Notes: generated by a model not told the origin, from the sequence alone. Positions 26,795-36,822 are shown, counted from the first letter of the stretch. The stretch: 64,000 nucleotides of DNA from Spirochaetaceae bacterium (GCA_002729885.1 PBUB01000014.1:186001-250000); one strand, 5' to 3'. Made by a program: numbers and translations.

Positions 26795-27574
26795 ATGAAG
26801 CCTCTGCAGACCATTGCCTACGTATCGAATCATCGCTTTTTCTTTTCCGACTCCTCTTCCATCAAGAACTGGGATGGACAATATGAAAATGAACCAGGGG
26901 AAGAAGGCCTGGGACTTGCTCCTGGAATCGTATCCATTCTCTGTTCTCGCAGCGAAGGTCCGGTTCCGGTATTTCTTGAAATTCATTCCCGGGCGCCGGA
27001 ATTGGGGCCCGTTCGATTTTGTAAGATAGTAGAAGCACCTATTGAAATCGAATCGGGTGATATTCGCATACTGGGAGAACAGAATACAGAGGGAGAGCCG
27101 GGCCTGGAATTTAACGTTGAGCCCGGTTCATTCATCTTACGAATAAGCTTTGCGGATCTGGATACGGTACGTTCTGGAAGCGATCATGGAGCCGAGCACT
27201 ACTGGCTGGAACTCTATCCCATGACAGAACTGTGGCAGGGTCTTTCGTTTGAAGTCCTTCGTCCCTACGAAACTCTGGAACAGGCTATCACCGAGGACCA
27301 TTCCTTCCAGGATGTGGAAGCGCTACACTGGTTGGCTCAGGATCCATCCCCTTCGATACGATGCTCATGTATCGTTGCTCTGGCCAGACAAAAACAGTTC
27401 AAAGCAGTACAGCATCTGGCATTGACGGATTCCTCCAGGTGTGTTCGAATGGTGGCCGTAGGAGCCCTGGCTTTGATGGGTGCCAGGGATTACCTGGAAA
27501 TGGTGTCCGATCGGGAAACCGGCCTGATTGGCAGAACCGCTCAGAAACATCTGAATAGCCTGGACTTCCAATAA
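26795..27574 (+). CDS. Hypothetical protein with C-terminal HEAT-like repeats
   Basis: 259 residues from ATG 26795; an in-frame GTG at 26717 is possible. The N-terminal 170 residues look beta-rich (LQTIAYVSNHRFFFSD ... SFILRISFADLDTVR) with no signal peptide. The C-terminal 80 residues resemble two HEAT/PBS-type helical pairs: DVEALHWLAQDPSPSIRCSC, then FKAVQHLALTDSSRCVRMVA and ALALMGARDYLEMVSDR. Such repeats mediate protein contacts or adaptor functions. Cytoplasmic by appearance; function unknown. Confidence 0.6.
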   Translation: MKPLQTIAYVSNHRFFFSDSSSIKNWDGQYENEPGEEGLGLAPGIVSILCSRSEGPVPVFLEIHSRAPELGPVRFCKIVEAPIEIESGDIRILGEQNTEGEPGLEFNVEPGSFILRISFADLDTVRSGSDHGAEHYWLELYPMTELWQGLSFEVLRPYETLEQAITEDHSFQDVEALHWLAQDPSPSIRCSCIVALARQKQFKAVQHLALTDSSRCVRMVAVGALALMGARDYLEMVSDRETGLIGRTAQKHLNSLDFQ

Positions 27575-27768
27575 GACCTGCAGATGTTTCCCATCCGAGC
27601 CGAAAATAAAAGAACAGATTTAACGCTCAGTGCAATTCCAGCTTGAATGCCGGCCATTCGGACAGGGATATTTGCTTGCATTGAAAAAGTCGTTAGTTTG
27701 CACTTTGAAGATCAACTGGCCGCACACTCTGCAATCAGGCCAGCTACTATCTGTCTCTGGAAGCAATC

Positions 27769-28767
27769 ATGGATGATAAATTTCTAACTCAAAGAATCGT
27801 AAAAGCATTTCGCCACATCCCCCCTCTGGAGCTACCGGATGCGCCGGTTCATGCAATCAAGGGATTGAGCGAACACGATGCTGAACTACTCTATGATTCC
27901 TTCTGGGTAAAAACCGTCCGCGACCTGGCGGATCTAAAATTCGTGCACTGGGCTCAGGAAATCTGCGCACTAAGAGATGTGCCCCAGGAAAAAATCGATA
28001 TGTACGGATTTCAGGACAAGCTGAACAAAGCATACGAACAGACTTCCATTCGTACACTCATGAAGTCTCCGGTGCATGTGCTCCAGGGCTTGAGTGAGGG
28101 AGATGCTACAAGATTGGAAGAAGCCTTTCGAGTACGCTCTGTAAAGGATCTGGCGAATTTGAAGTTTGCGCGGTATGCTCAAGAGATTTGCCGGGAGGCT
28201 TACAAAGATTTAAGCGCTCCCATTAGAAGCGATGGACCGCAACCTTTGCAGAAATCAGAGGAACCCGGAAGATGGTGGGCACCCTTTATAGCTCTCATAC
28301 TTACTATGATAGCGCTACTTCTACTGGCGTATTTCGCTCCGATTTGTTTTCCCGGGGATGGCCCTCCGGCCCTTGAAACTTCCAGCGAAGGAAATACTGA
28401 AGTTGCGCGAGACGATGCAAACACTGATATGGCGGATAGCACCGCAGATGCTTCTGAAAATGAACGGGCACCTACCATAGAAAAAGAAGATTCCGCGGCC
28501 AACAGTAACCCATCTGCAGATGAATCAGCCAGGAATAGTACCGAATCAGAAAGTCAGCCGACCCCAGATGACAGTTCCAGGCCCACTACCGATTCAGACC
28601 ACAGACCCGGCGGCACCTACTATGTACAGCAGGGTGACACCCTTACCGACATCAGTCGCCGAATCTATGGAACCACGGGCCGCTGGAAAGAGATCTACGA
28701 TGCGAATCGAGACAAGATCAAAGATCCTGACAACATCTTTCCCGGTGAAGTGCTCAGTCTTCCGTAA
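27769..28767 (+). CDS. Single-pass membrane protein: duplicated helical module plus LysM
   Basis: 332 residues. Two copies of a helical module lie at about 26-68 (PVHAIKGLSEHDAELLYDSF ... DLADLKFVHWAQEIC) and 101-142 (PVHVLQGLSEGDATRLEEAF ... DLANLKFARYAQEIC), reminiscent of helix-hairpin-helix repeats. One membrane helix follows (about 170-192). A long acidic Ser/Thr/Asp/Glu/Pro linker (195-280) leads to a C-terminal LysM domain (281-332: YYVQQGDTLTDISRRIYG). LysM binds N-acetylglucosamine chains, so the protein probably links the membrane to peptidoglycan, with the duplicated module inside the cell (inferred from topology). No enzymatic domain is seen. Confidence 0.75.
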   Translation: MDDKFLTQRIVKAFRHIPPLELPDAPVHAIKGLSEHDAELLYDSFWVKTVRDLADLKFVHWAQEICALRDVPQEKIDMYGFQDKLNKAYEQTSIRTLMKSPVHVLQGLSEGDATRLEEAFRVRSVKDLANLKFARYAQEICREAYKDLSAPIRSDGPQPLQKSEEPGRWWAPFIALILTMIALLLLAYFAPICFPGDGPPALETSSEGNTEVARDDANTDMADSTADASENERAPTIEKEDSAANSNPSADESARNSTESESQPTPDDSSRPTTDSDHRPGGTYYVQQGDTLTDISRRIYGTTGRWKEIYDANRDKIKDPDNIFPGEVLSLP

Positions 28768-29268
28768 ACATAGGATTGTTTCCGGTGCAATGGCTGAGAC
28801 CCGGAACGGCTGCTATCAATAGTCATAAGCGGTCTTCTTAAGGCTACACCAGCGAAACCGACGCGGATGGTTACTGAATTAAATAGGCCAGCACGTCTTT
28901 CTCTTTGCCTTTCAATCGCACCAGTGCCTGCATTCTCAGGGATTCGTTGGAGGGACTATCGGGAGCAATCATCGTCGCACATAATTGATTTTTATTCAAA
29001 ATTGACAACTCATTCCGCCGCACGGAGAAGCGAAGACTGCACCCTGCTACAGTCAGGTCCGAGAAACTCCGATGCATTCTGTCATAGCTTTCCTCTCGGT
29101 GACAACTGCCATTCCTGAATTACTGATTCCGCATTAGTCTTTTTCGCTCCTGACTCGGGGAGTACTCCATAAGAAATGCATCATTACATCCAGGAGACTA
29201 GACGCTAAATTTTTTTTACTATGCTATATTCTCGGAAATTAGGTACACTGTATCTATGGAGGTTGCTT
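28768..29268. other. Gene-poor stretch, 501 bases
   Basis: Contains the interrupted minus-strand reading frame listed at 28871-29170 and the presumed promoter of the gene at 29269. For that gene an A/T-rich tract (eight Ts near 29211-29218) precedes TATATT near 29225-29230, a plausible -10 element, but no good -35 stands out. No RNA gene recognised. Confidence 0.4.
28871..29170 (-). pseudogene. Possible small gene broken by one in-frame stop
   Basis: From ATG 29170 the frame reads MEYSPSQERKRLMRNQ, hits TAA at 29120-29122, then continues without a stop for 82 residues to TAA at 28871. The second part begins FRNGSCHRE, contains two more cysteines and ends GKEKDVLAYLIQ, which has the feel of a cytochrome-c-like helical C-terminus. 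Alternatively only the 68-residue frame from ATG 29077 is translated. No family is recognised and chance cannot be excluded. Confidence 0.25.
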
Positions 29269-29562
29269 ATGCTCTCTCAATGGAATGGATTTCGCGGCGC
29301 GAAGAAGGAACATGCAGACAAGCTACAGCACGGTCTGCTGGGCGAAGAGCCTGTGGATCTGCTTGTGGATGTACGTCCGGCTGAAGGTTCCAGCCAGGAG
29401 CATGCTGTAATAGAGATTCCCGCCGAGAATGCTGCTTTCGTGCTCCGGCATTTTTCCAGACTGGATGCTACGGAGGCAAGTTCCCGTATTCGCAGTCAGC
29501 TGGAAGAAGTAAGGAATTCAAGACAGCAAAAGCGACTGGCAAAAGGCGGCGATTGGTGGTAA
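29269..29562 (+). CDS. Small hypothetical protein
   Basis: 97 residues. The start is set by a good ribosome site (GGAGG, seven bases before ATG 29269); an in-frame ATG at 29221 would place the site inside the gene. The protein is soluble and charged, with a strand-like middle (PVDLLVDVRPAEG, HAVIEIPAENAAFVLRHFS) and a basic C-terminal helix ending QQKRLAKGGDWW. Not recognised. It stands alone, convergent with the isocitrate dehydrogenase gene. Confidence 0.65.
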   Translation: MLSQWNGFRGAKKEHADKLQHGLLGEEPVDLLVDVRPAEGSSQEHAVIEIPAENAAFVLRHFSRLDATEASSRIRSQLEEVRNSRQQKRLAKGGDWW

Positions 29563-29772
29563 TCCCGAACGCAATACGGATGAATCCTGAATCAGGCTAA
29601 GACAAATTCTAGGTTCATCCATTTAGAGGCCAAATACCGGATGCCGGATTCTCTGGGCCTTGAATAGTCGCCTGCCACGTGTCCGTTTCGGCGCCTGGAA
29701 AACCTCCGCACCGGCATCGCTGCCAGAAGATAAGCTTCATCATCTGGCAACGGCCGGGACAACATCCAGCGT

Positions 29773-32004
29773 TCAGGAAATTCCATCAATAATGGAATTC
29801 AAAGTCTTACTGGGACGCATGGATGCTTCCGCTTTACTGAATTCCGGATGGAAATACCCGCCAATATCTACCTTGCTACCCTGTGCTCCATTCAACTCAT
29901 CCATGATTTTCGCTTCGTTGTCTGTGAGTGCTTTCGCTACAGGTTCAAACTTTTCTTTTAAAGTAGCGCTGCCGGACTGAGCAGCCAGAGCCTGAGCCCA
30001 GTAAAGCGCCAGATAGAAGTGGCTACCGCGGTTATCGATTTCGTTCACTTTTCTGGATGGAGTTCTGCCATTTTCCAGATACTGTCCAATGGCCTGATCC
30101 AGGGTATCCGCCAGGACCTGAGCTTCCTGGTTTTTATAATTGGCTGCGACATGTTCGAAAGAAGCGGCCATGGCACAGAATTCCCCCAGGGAATCCCAGC
30201 GTAAATGTCCTTCCGATAGAAACTGATCCACATGCTTGGGAGCGGATCCACCGGCTCCTGTTTCGAACAAACCGCCTCCATTGAGCAGAGGCACGATGGA
30301 TAGCATGCGAGCGCTGGTTCCCAGCTCCAGAATCGGGAACAGGTCTGTTAAATAATCTCTAAGAACATTTCCCGTAACAGAAATTACATCTTTTCCCTGG
30401 CGGATTCTCTCACAGGTAAACTCCATAGCTTTCGCAGGGCTTTTGATCAGAATCTCCAATCCCTTCGTATCATGGTCTTTTAGATATTCGTTAACTTTCG
30501 TTATTAGCTGAGCATCGTGTGCGCGGCTATCATCCAGCCAGAATACGGCAGCACTTCCTGTGGCCCTGGCCCGATTAACGGCCAGTTTCACCCAGTCCTT
30601 GATGGGTTCATCCTTTACCTGGCACATGCGAAAGATATCTCCCGATGATACCTTCTGTTCCAGAAGCGTCGTGCCATCATCATCCAGCACACGTACGGTG
30701 CCCGCGGATTTAATCTCAAAGGTCTTATCGTGAGATCCGTACTCCTCAGCTTTTTGAGCCATCAGACCTACGTTCGCAACACTGCCCATGGTGGCAGGAT
30801 CAAACTGACCGTTTTTCTGACAGTCTTCGATCACCGCCTGATACATAGTTGCATAGCTGCGATCCGGAATAACGGCAATGCACTCCTGAAGTGCATCGTC
30901 CTTATTCCACATCTTGCCCCCATCCCGGACTACATTGGGCATCGAAGCGTCGATAATTACGTTGTTGGGCACATGAAGATTCGTAATCCCTTTGCGAGAA
31001 TCCACCATGGCCAGATCGGCACTTTTTTCATAGACCGCCTGGATATCTTTTTTGATCTCTTCCTGTTTCGCTGAATCCAGCTTTTCAATGCGATAATAAA
31101 CATCCGCAAGCCCATTGTTTACGTTTACGCCAATCTCGCTGAAGGTTTTCGCATGCTTTTCAAAAACTTCGCGATAGAAGACCTTCACTGCATGACCAAA
31201 AATGATCGGGTCGGAAACCTTCATCATCGTAGCTTTCAAATGGAGCGAAAACAACACTCCTTCCTTCTTCGCAGCTTCAATTTCTCTGGCAAAGAACTCC
31301 TGTAGAGCCGATGCTTTCATACAGGCGCTATCAATCACTTCTCCATCCTGAAGCTTGATTCCGTCTTTAAGAACCTCCGTTTTTCCTGATTCATCCGAGA
31401 ACTCTATACGAGCGGTGCCCGCTTTCTTCATGGTTATTGAAGTTTCAGTACCGAAGAAATCGTCGGAAGACATATGAGCTACACGACACCTGGATTTTTC
31501 CGGCCAGGGTTTCATCATCTTATGGGGGTACTTTTGACTGTGCTTCTTTACAGAAACCGGAGCTCGTCGATCCGAATTCCCTTCCCGGAGTACCGGGTTA
31601 ACAGCACTTCCCAGTACTTTAGCATATCGCTCTTTTAACTTCTCGTCTTCCGGTGACTTGATTTCCTCCGGATAGTCGGGCAGGTCATAACCCTGGGATT
31701 GCAGTTCGCGGATGGCTGCCTGCAACTGAGGAATGGATGCACTGATATTGGGAAGTTTGATGATATTCGCTTCCGGCTTCTTCACCAGTTCACCCAGGAT
31801 GGCCAGATCATCCGGCTGTTTTTGATTCTCTTTTAGTTTTTCGGGGAAATTGGCAAGGATTCGGCCGGCCAGGGAAATATCTCTGGTCTCGAATTCGATA
31901 CCGGTTCCTTTTACAAATGACTGCAGGATAGGCAGAAATGAATAGGTCGCAAGGGCAGGTGCTTCATCGATTTTGGTCCATACAATCTTGGCTTCGTTTG
32001 ACAT
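29773..32004 (-). CDS. icd: Monomeric NADP-dependent isocitrate dehydrogenase
   Basis: 743 residues from ATG 32004, preceded by a GGGAG site; an in-frame start 21 codons upstream is unlikely. Length and sequence fit the monomeric IDH family (about 740 residues), distinct from the common dimeric enzyme: the N-terminus [20 protein letters not shown], the substrate loop around [18 protein letters not shown], and the C-terminal [20 protein letters not shown]. It oxidatively decarboxylates isocitrate to 2-oxoglutarate, making NADPH in the TCA cycle. The NADPH would support the many reductive and oxygenase steps encoded nearby. Monocistronic. Confidence 0.96.
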   Translation of the reverse strand: MSNEAKIVWTKIDEAPALATYSFLPILQSFVKGTGIEFETRDISLAGRILANFPEKLKENQKQPDDLAILGELVKKPEANIIKLPNISASIPQLQAAIRELQSQGYDLPDYPEEIKSPEDEKLKERYAKVLGSAVNPVLREGNSDRRAPVSVKKHSQKYPHKMMKPWPEKSRCRVAHMSSDDFFGTETSITMKKAGTARIEFSDESGKTEVLKDGIKLQDGEVIDSACMKASALQEFFAREIEAAKKEGVLFSLHLKATMMKVSDPIIFGHAVKVFYREVFEKHAKTFSEIGVNVNNGLADVYYRIEKLDSAKQEEIKKDIQAVYEKSADLAMVDSRKGITNLHVPNNVIIDASMPNVVRDGGKMWNKDDALQECIAVIPDRSYATMYQAVIEDCQKNGQFDPATMGSVANVGLMAQKAEEYGSHDKTFEIKSAGTVRVLDDDGTTLLEQKVSSGDIFRMCQVKDEPIKDWVKLAVNRARATGSAAVFWLDDSRAHDAQLITKVNEYLKDHDTKGLEILIKSPAKAMEFTCERIRQGKDVISVTGNVLRDYLTDLFPILELGTSARMLSIVPLLNGGGLFETGAGGSAPKHVDQFLSEGHLRWDSLGEFCAMAASFEHVAANYKNQEAQVLADTLDQAIGQYLENGRTPSRKVNEIDNRGSHFYLALYWAQALAAQSGSATLKEKFEPVAKALTDNEAKIMDELNGAQGSKVDIGGYFHPEFSKAEASMRPSKTLNSIIDGIS

Positions 32005-32289
32005 ATTAACTCCCGGGAGATGCAGATTAGATGCCACCAGAGAACCGGCTACACCCGGCGCGGTCAAGAAATATGGCCGGGGCTTCCTCGCAGCTTATAC
32101 GATTCCAGGATTCAGATCGGCACTGATTTCAATCTAAATGCTGAAGGTGTAAGTATAGAGGAATGAAGCAATAGCGGAATGGCAGCCAGAGCAGGATCAA
32201 TCCGAAAGGAAGGCAGAAGGCTAAAAGGGAGAAAAATATTTGCGGGACTCGGCTCGATCCATGGCTCAACCGATTCCCGCCACCAGTTA

Positions 32290-32718
32290 TTAGCCAACGG
32301 CCACCAGGGATTCGCTCAGTCGTTCCAGGATGGAAGTCCAGCCATCTCGGTGTCCGTTGCGTCCTTTTTCTGTGTCCAGTCCGCTATGGATAAGAGTTAA
32401 CTCAGTTCCATCGTTGACTGCCTTGAACTCAATACGAACTACTGTATCGCTGGCATTGGGACTGTTCCAGGTGAATTCCAGAAGTTCATGCGGATCAATT
32501 GTTTTGTAGATACCCCAGTGAGGTACGGTGTCACCGTCCGGGGCAATCATATCAATCTTGAACTGCCCGCCTACCGATGCATCGCACTGCACCTCGCTAC
32601 GGCCCCCCGGGATCGGGCAAAACCATTTAGCCATGCTGGCCGTATCAAGCCAGGCCTGAAAGACCTGTTCTCTGTTCATCTCTATGGTTTTTCGAACCAC
32701 TACATCGTTTTCGTTCAT
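32290..32718 (-). CDS. AHSA1/SRPBCC-domain protein
   Basis: 142 residues. It begins VVVRKTIEMNREQVFQAWLD, then FCPIPGG and GGQFKIDMIAPDG, and ends with a long helix (GWTSILERLSESL), the standard order of the AHSA1/CalC-type SRPBCC fold, a small hydrophobic ligand-binding cavity. Such proteins often follow an ArsR-family regulator in the same operon, as here (ATGA overlap of 4 bases). The pair may sense or bind a small hydrophobic compound (family-level inference). Confidence 0.88.
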   Translation of the reverse strand: MNENDVVVRKTIEMNREQVFQAWLDTASMAKWFCPIPGGRSEVQCDASVGGQFKIDMIAPDGDTVPHWGIYKTIDPHELLEFTWNSPNASDTVVRIEFKAVNDGTELTLIHSGLDTEKGRNGHRDGWTSILERLSESLVAVG

Positions 32719-33260
32719 TGTCCTTTCCTCCTATTTTTCTTTAGTTTCTTTTTACCATGATTGCTATAGGCTGGTGCATTGAGCGGACCGCCTGATTCCC
32801 GGGAGCTCCGGGAATCCTTTTGGTTCCAGCTCTCTGGATCATCTTCCAGTGAGGATTCCTTTCGTTTTCTGCTTTTTTTGGCCCCGGATTGAGGTTGCCG
32901 GGTAGTGGGGTCCAGGGATTGAGCCGGCTCAGAAACACTGCCAAGAAGGAACTCCTCCAGAGAGTCCAGGCTTCGTTTCCAGAAAGTGGAGTAATACTGC
33001 AGAAGATCGATGGCTGGCTTGAGCTCTTCCGGCCTTGCTGTAACTATGATCCGTCTTCCCTGCCGGGTACGACTCACCAATCCGGCTTGCTCCAGCACCA
33101 CCACATGTTTGGACACGGCGGCCAGAGACATCTCATACGGTTCGGCCAGATCACCCACCGTGGATGGCCCATTCAGGACGGTTTCAAGAATGGATCTTCG
33201 GGTTCCATCCGCCAGTGCATGAAATACTTCGTCCAGGGCAGGGTTTCGTTCCTCAACCAT
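32715..33260 (-). CDS. ArsR-family transcriptional repressor with long basic tail
   Basis: 181 residues from ATG 33260; an ATG 13 codons upstream (33299) is in frame. The winged HTH is clear: ALDEVFHALADGTRRSILE, then TVGDLAEPYEMSLAAVSKHV and VSRTRQGRRIIVTARPEEL. Metal-binding cysteines of ArsR/SmtB are absent, as in the SdpR-like group paired with SRPBCC proteins. After about residue 115 the protein runs into a low-complexity Ser/Lys/Arg-rich tail ending KKKLKKNRRKGQ, unusual for the family. Two operator-like palindromes at 33253-33268 and 33292-33307 overlap its possible starts, indicating autoregulation. Confidence 0.87.
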   Translation of the reverse strand: MVEERNPALDEVFHALADGTRRSILETVLNGPSTVGDLAEPYEMSLAAVSKHVVVLEQAGLVSRTRQGRRIIVTARPEELKPAIDLLQYYSTFWKRSLDSLEEFLLGSVSEPAQSLDPTTRQPQSGAKKSRKRKESSLEDDPESWNQKDSRSSRESGGPLNAPAYSNHGKKKLKKNRRKGQ

Positions 33261-33268
33261 ATGGTTGA
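33253..33268. promoter_or_regulatory. Operator-like perfect palindrome (ArsR target)
   Basis: TCAACCATATGGTTGA, a perfect 16-bp inverted repeat covering the ATG at 33260. It matches the second site 39 bp away at 12 of the outer positions or better and suits an ArsR-family dimer. Confidence 0.65.
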
Positions 33269-33291
33269 ATATAAACAGAACCCGAGCATAG

Positions 33292-33307
33292 TCAACCATT
33301 TAGTTGA
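33292..33307. promoter_or_regulatory. Second operator-like site (ArsR target)
   Basis: TCAACCATTTAGTTGA, near-palindromic, 39 bp centre-to-centre from the perfect copy; both are followed by ATAT. It overlaps the upstream alternative start codon. Paired spacing suggests cooperative repression of the regulator/AHSA1 operon. Confidence 0.6.
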
Positions 33308-33360
33308 ATATTTTTCATAGGGATGATGAATTCAGGGCCTGGAGCGTTTTGTTTGTAGCG

Positions 33361-35109
33361 CTAGTAAAGAGGTGTACCGGCAATCTGCCTGCCGGAGACA
33401 AACGTGGCCAACACCTGGATCTTCCTGACGAGTGACCGTTCAGTGAGCATAGGATTGGTATCCAGAATCACCAGGTCTGCATCCTTACCCGTCTCTATAC
33501 TTCCCAATCTATCTTCCAGCCCCAGCTGCCAGGCACCATGGATGGTCACTGCTTCCAGAGCCTCGCGTATATCAATAGACTCGGATTCCCCGATTATTGT
33601 GCCTTCCCGACTGCTGCGATCCACGGCGGTCTGCACCAGGGATAGCGGATCTTCCGGATACATTGGCTGATCTGCATGAAGAGTAACGATAATTCCGTTT
33701 GAGATAGCGCTTCGCGTGGGCAACATTGATTCAGCACGGTCTCCAATAATATCCTTTCGAAGGGCCTCTCCATAATAATACAGATGGTTGATATGGAAGC
33801 CTACAGTGATCCCGTTTTGGGCCAGCTTCGAAAGTAGATCCTGAGGCAATAGCAGTGCATGCTCCAGGCGATGCCGATGATCCTTTCTCGGATTTTCCTT
33901 CAACACTTTCTCCAGTGTCTCCATCACCTCGTAGCTGGACTGGTCTCCCTGACTGTGTATTGCCAGTTGCCAGCCCTGATTATGAAACTCGGCAACCAGG
34001 GATTCAAACTCATCCCTGGCAACAACGGGGCTTCCACTGTTGCCCGGAGGCAGGCCCAGCCCATTCTGCATCAAGTCGCTTTCCAGATATGGCTCTTTTA
34101 GATACATGGAACCGGTATAGGGCGAACCGTCGTACCATAGTTTAATACCTATGATCTGAAAGGAAGGATCATCGCGCTGCGGCTCGGATGGAATATCGAA
34201 GGGGCTGTCTGCCTTTAGATATACGAAGTTTCGCACTGTGGGTTTTCTCTCGGGAAGTATGCCAAAGAATCCTAGCAGATTTAAAAACATCCCCGGCTCT
34301 TCTGCGGAAAGCCATCGCATTAGCATAAGGGACCTATCGTTTTCGCCAAACACACCGGCTGTACCAATGCTGGTAATTCCGTTGTCTGCATAGCCATCCA
34401 GAACTTCCTGAAAATTCTCTTTTATATCGATGGTTGGCAGTGCAGCCTTCATGAATGGCTGCATGGCAGCAACCTCGACGATAAAGCCTGTAAGATTTCC
34501 GTCAGCATCCACTTCATAATAGGAGCCCTGCTCGGGAGGCTTCGTATTGGCTGTGATCCCCAGCTCTGCGAAAGCGCGAGAATTGGCCCAGGCCGAATGC
34601 ATGCTCTGCGCAAGTATTACTACTGGATTATCTGGTGCCATCGCATCCAGCTGGGATATATCTGGCTTTTCAAGACCTGGAACCAGAATGGGATCAAAAC
34701 CTTTACAATAGATCCATTCGCCGGGCTCTGCATCTTCCACAGCCCTCTTCAGAGCGTTCATCACTTCTTCCGGTGAGGAATGACGAAATCCACTCAGATC
34801 CACAAATGTATGCAAATAGGCCGACAGCTCCGGATGAGTATGGGGAGCCACAAATCCGGGAAGCAATGTGGCCCCCTGTAAATCGATGGATTTTGCATTG
34901 CCTCTGGCCTGGGCGAAAGCTTCCTTCTGGCTTCCCACGTAGTGAATTTTTCCGTTTCGAACAAGAATTGCCTCCGTAGAGCCTGCTTCGTCTTTCGATG
35001 ACATTGTAACAATCGTGCCGTTGTAGAAAATTAGATCATGGGTAGGCCTTTCGCCGCAGCAAATCAGTAGGCACAAAACGGGAAGGAGCAGAGTACGAAC
35101 CATGACCAT
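33361..35109 (-). CDS. YtcJ-like amidohydrolase lipoprotein
   Basis: 582 residues. A signal peptide with lipobox (LLPVLCLLICC) suggests an envelope lipoprotein. The amidohydrolase-3 fold is complete: composite beta domain (NGTIVTMSS ... AILVRNGKIHYVG), metal site GFVAPHTHPE, later GWQLAIHSQGD and HRLEHALLL, then FHINHLYYYG and TLHADQPMYPEDP, and the closing GKDADLVILDTNP. YtcJ relatives hydrolyse amides or formamides with one or two metals; the substrate is unknown. It is a single gene. Confidence 0.9.
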   Translation of the reverse strand: MVMVRTLLLPVLCLLICCGERPTHDLIFYNGTIVTMSSKDEAGSTEAILVRNGKIHYVGSQKEAFAQARGNAKSIDLQGATLLPGFVAPHTHPELSAYLHTFVDLSGFRHSSPEEVMNALKRAVEDAEPGEWIYCKGFDPILVPGLEKPDISQLDAMAPDNPVVILAQSMHSAWANSRAFAELGITANTKPPEQGSYYEVDADGNLTGFIVEVAAMQPFMKAALPTIDIKENFQEVLDGYADNGITSIGTAGVFGENDRSLMLMRWLSAEEPGMFLNLLGFFGILPERKPTVRNFVYLKADSPFDIPSEPQRDDPSFQIIGIKLWYDGSPYTGSMYLKEPYLESDLMQNGLGLPPGNSGSPVVARDEFESLVAEFHNQGWQLAIHSQGDQSSYEVMETLEKVLKENPRKDHRHRLEHALLLPQDLLSKLAQNGITVGFHINHLYYYGEALRKDIIGDRAESMLPTRSAISNGIIVTLHADQPMYPEDPLSLVQTAVDRSSREGTIIGESESIDIREALEAVTIHGAWQLGLEDRLGSIETGKDADLVILDTNPMLTERSLVRKIQVLATFVSGRQIAGTPLY

Positions 35110-35275
35110 TAAAGCAACGTACGTATTTTTCAGGTCAAGGGTATTAATCTGTGGCGCTCGCCAATGCGATTACGAACGATCAAGGACAGCGGCGCCCAGG
35201 AAAAATTCAGTGCCCGGAACCAACGTTCGCATCCCGCATATTTGAATTCCGGGATGCATAATCTTGAGGCCCGGA

Positions 35276-35914
35276 CTAGCCGTTCTGGCTCATGGAATCC
35301 CTTCGAAGTGCGAAGAAGAAAGGGCTATCCATATGCTTGAAATCCATATAGCCCATTACTGTATTTGCATCCACTTTGCGGAACACATCATGGATGGGCA
35401 GAGCATCATAGCACATGGTGGCCGATACTTTTCCCCTGAGTTCGGTCATCCGAAGCCTGGCTTTGGTTTTTCTGGTGGTGAGCAAGAATCGAAAGGTGCG
35501 AAAGAAAAACCTGATAATCGGGGCCTTCAGCCATTGCTGAGTGAGTGCCAATCCCATGGGCATCAGCGCCGGATTTACGATAAAGAGCTTTCCGCTGCCG
35601 GTCTGAAACAAAAGAGGATGCACATTGTCTTCATCGATGAACCGCTTTCCGTACCAGGCATAGTTTTCGAGAAGCCCATCCATAGGATGATCGGTATTGA
35701 TGCCGGAGCCCTTCCACTGACCCCACATAAAATCCAGATCCGCAACAGGGAGAGCATCAAAGACCTCTAAGGCTTCCGCCCTGGTTCCTCGCTCCGAAGC
35801 AATCATCTCCAACGCCCGATTGGCTACTGACTGCGGAGAATTCGCTCCGCGCCCATTGCTGGAAACGGCTCCGGATGATCGTTTTGCAGTTTTCTTGCGA
35901 GTGGTGGTTGCCAT
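35276..35914 (-). CDS. DUF4334 (GXWXG) protein with basic N-terminal extension
   Basis: 212 residues. The N-terminal 35 residues are Lys/Arg/Ser rich (MATTTRKKTAKRSSGAVSSN) and look disordered. The GXWXG motif MWGQWKGSGINTDHPMDGLL lies near residue 65-85, with GKRFIDEDNVHPLLF after it, and DUF4334 follows (RGKVSATMCYDALPIHDVFR ... GYMDFK). The family is widespread and unassigned; members may bind small ligands. The basic extension resembles that of the flavoprotein at 41830. Confidence 0.82.
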   Translation of the reverse strand: MATTTRKKTAKRSSGAVSSNGRGANSPQSVANRALEMIASERGTRAEALEVFDALPVADLDFMWGQWKGSGINTDHPMDGLLENYAWYGKRFIDEDNVHPLLFQTGSGKLFIVNPALMPMGLALTQQWLKAPIIRFFFRTFRFLLTTRKTKARLRMTELRGKVSATMCYDALPIHDVFRKVDANTVMGYMDFKHMDSPFFFALRRDSMSQNG

Positions 35915-36154
35915 GCCTGATTGGCCACTTAGATGACGCCGGTGTCAAGTTTATTTGCGAGCCCTGCACTCTCAAATCAGCTCTTCGATTCCAGCTTTTT
36001 GGCGGCGGAAAAGCTTGCCAGACCCCTCCGTTGATTGCGATGAACCAGGCTGCAAAGAACGCTCATTCACAAATGCGCTTTAGGGATGGACTAACTGGAG
36101 CTATTGCTGGACTATATATCAGGTAAGGGAATTGTACTCCGAAGAGTGCCTGGA

Positions 36155-36634
36155 ATGAAAGACTCCATTGTTACCTTACTGACCCTGAGCTTTGTAGCTG
36201 CCGTTCTGGCCGGCTTTTTCTCGTTGGTGCTCTGGGTGGGCTCGCTGTGGGACAGTGTCATCGACAGTGCCTACGAAAATGAGCTGACAGTGCATTCAGA
36301 AATTACTGCGATACCGACCTCAGAAATCGAAGTGCAATGGTTCGAAAGGGATCGCTTCGTGTGGCTCACCAGGAATGGTCAATTCCTGAAAAACCTACCT
36401 GAGAAAGCCGGACCCAATCGGTTTCGCATATTCGTTCGAAAACGTCCAATACACACATTTACTATTTCCAGAACCACAGCCACGCAGAAGGTGAAGTATG
36501 ATTTTCTGATTCGAAAAAGAGGAGAGGAGCTGGAAGTTCAGGCTCGCTGGGAACCTCACTTCTACAGCGATGATGCCGTTCGGTCCGCACCCTTCTATCA
36601 ACGGGCCCATTATCCACTTTCCGTACTGGAATAA
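36155..36634 (+). CDS. Membrane-anchored hypothetical protein
   Basis: 159 residues from ATG 36155; a TTG 17 codons upstream is less likely. One N-terminal hydrophobic helix (SIVTLLTLSFVAAVLAGFFS) acts as anchor, followed by a beta-rich domain (EITAIPTSEIEVQWFERDRF ... HTFTISRTTATQKVKYDFLI). No family recognised; topology suggests a periplasmic domain. Stands alone. Confidence 0.6.
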   Translation: MKDSIVTLLTLSFVAAVLAGFFSLVLWVGSLWDSVIDSAYENELTVHSEITAIPTSEIEVQWFERDRFVWLTRNGQFLKNLPEKAGPNRFRIFVRKRPIHTFTISRTTATQKVKYDFLIRKRGEELEVQARWEPHFYSDDAVRSAPFYQRAHYPLSVLE

Positions 36635-36822
36635 TCGCTCATACATTTGTTGCGGTCGCACTGGCGAGGCAAACATCGGAAGCGTTGTTCGATCAGGTTG
36701 TCTGGATGATCTCAATCTAAAGAAGCAAGTCGTTTGTCCCCGTTTGCCGATGCTACACTTCTGGTTATGGTTCAAAGGTAAGTCTGAGGCTTGCGAAGAG
36801 AAGCAGAGTTTTGTAGTAGAGT

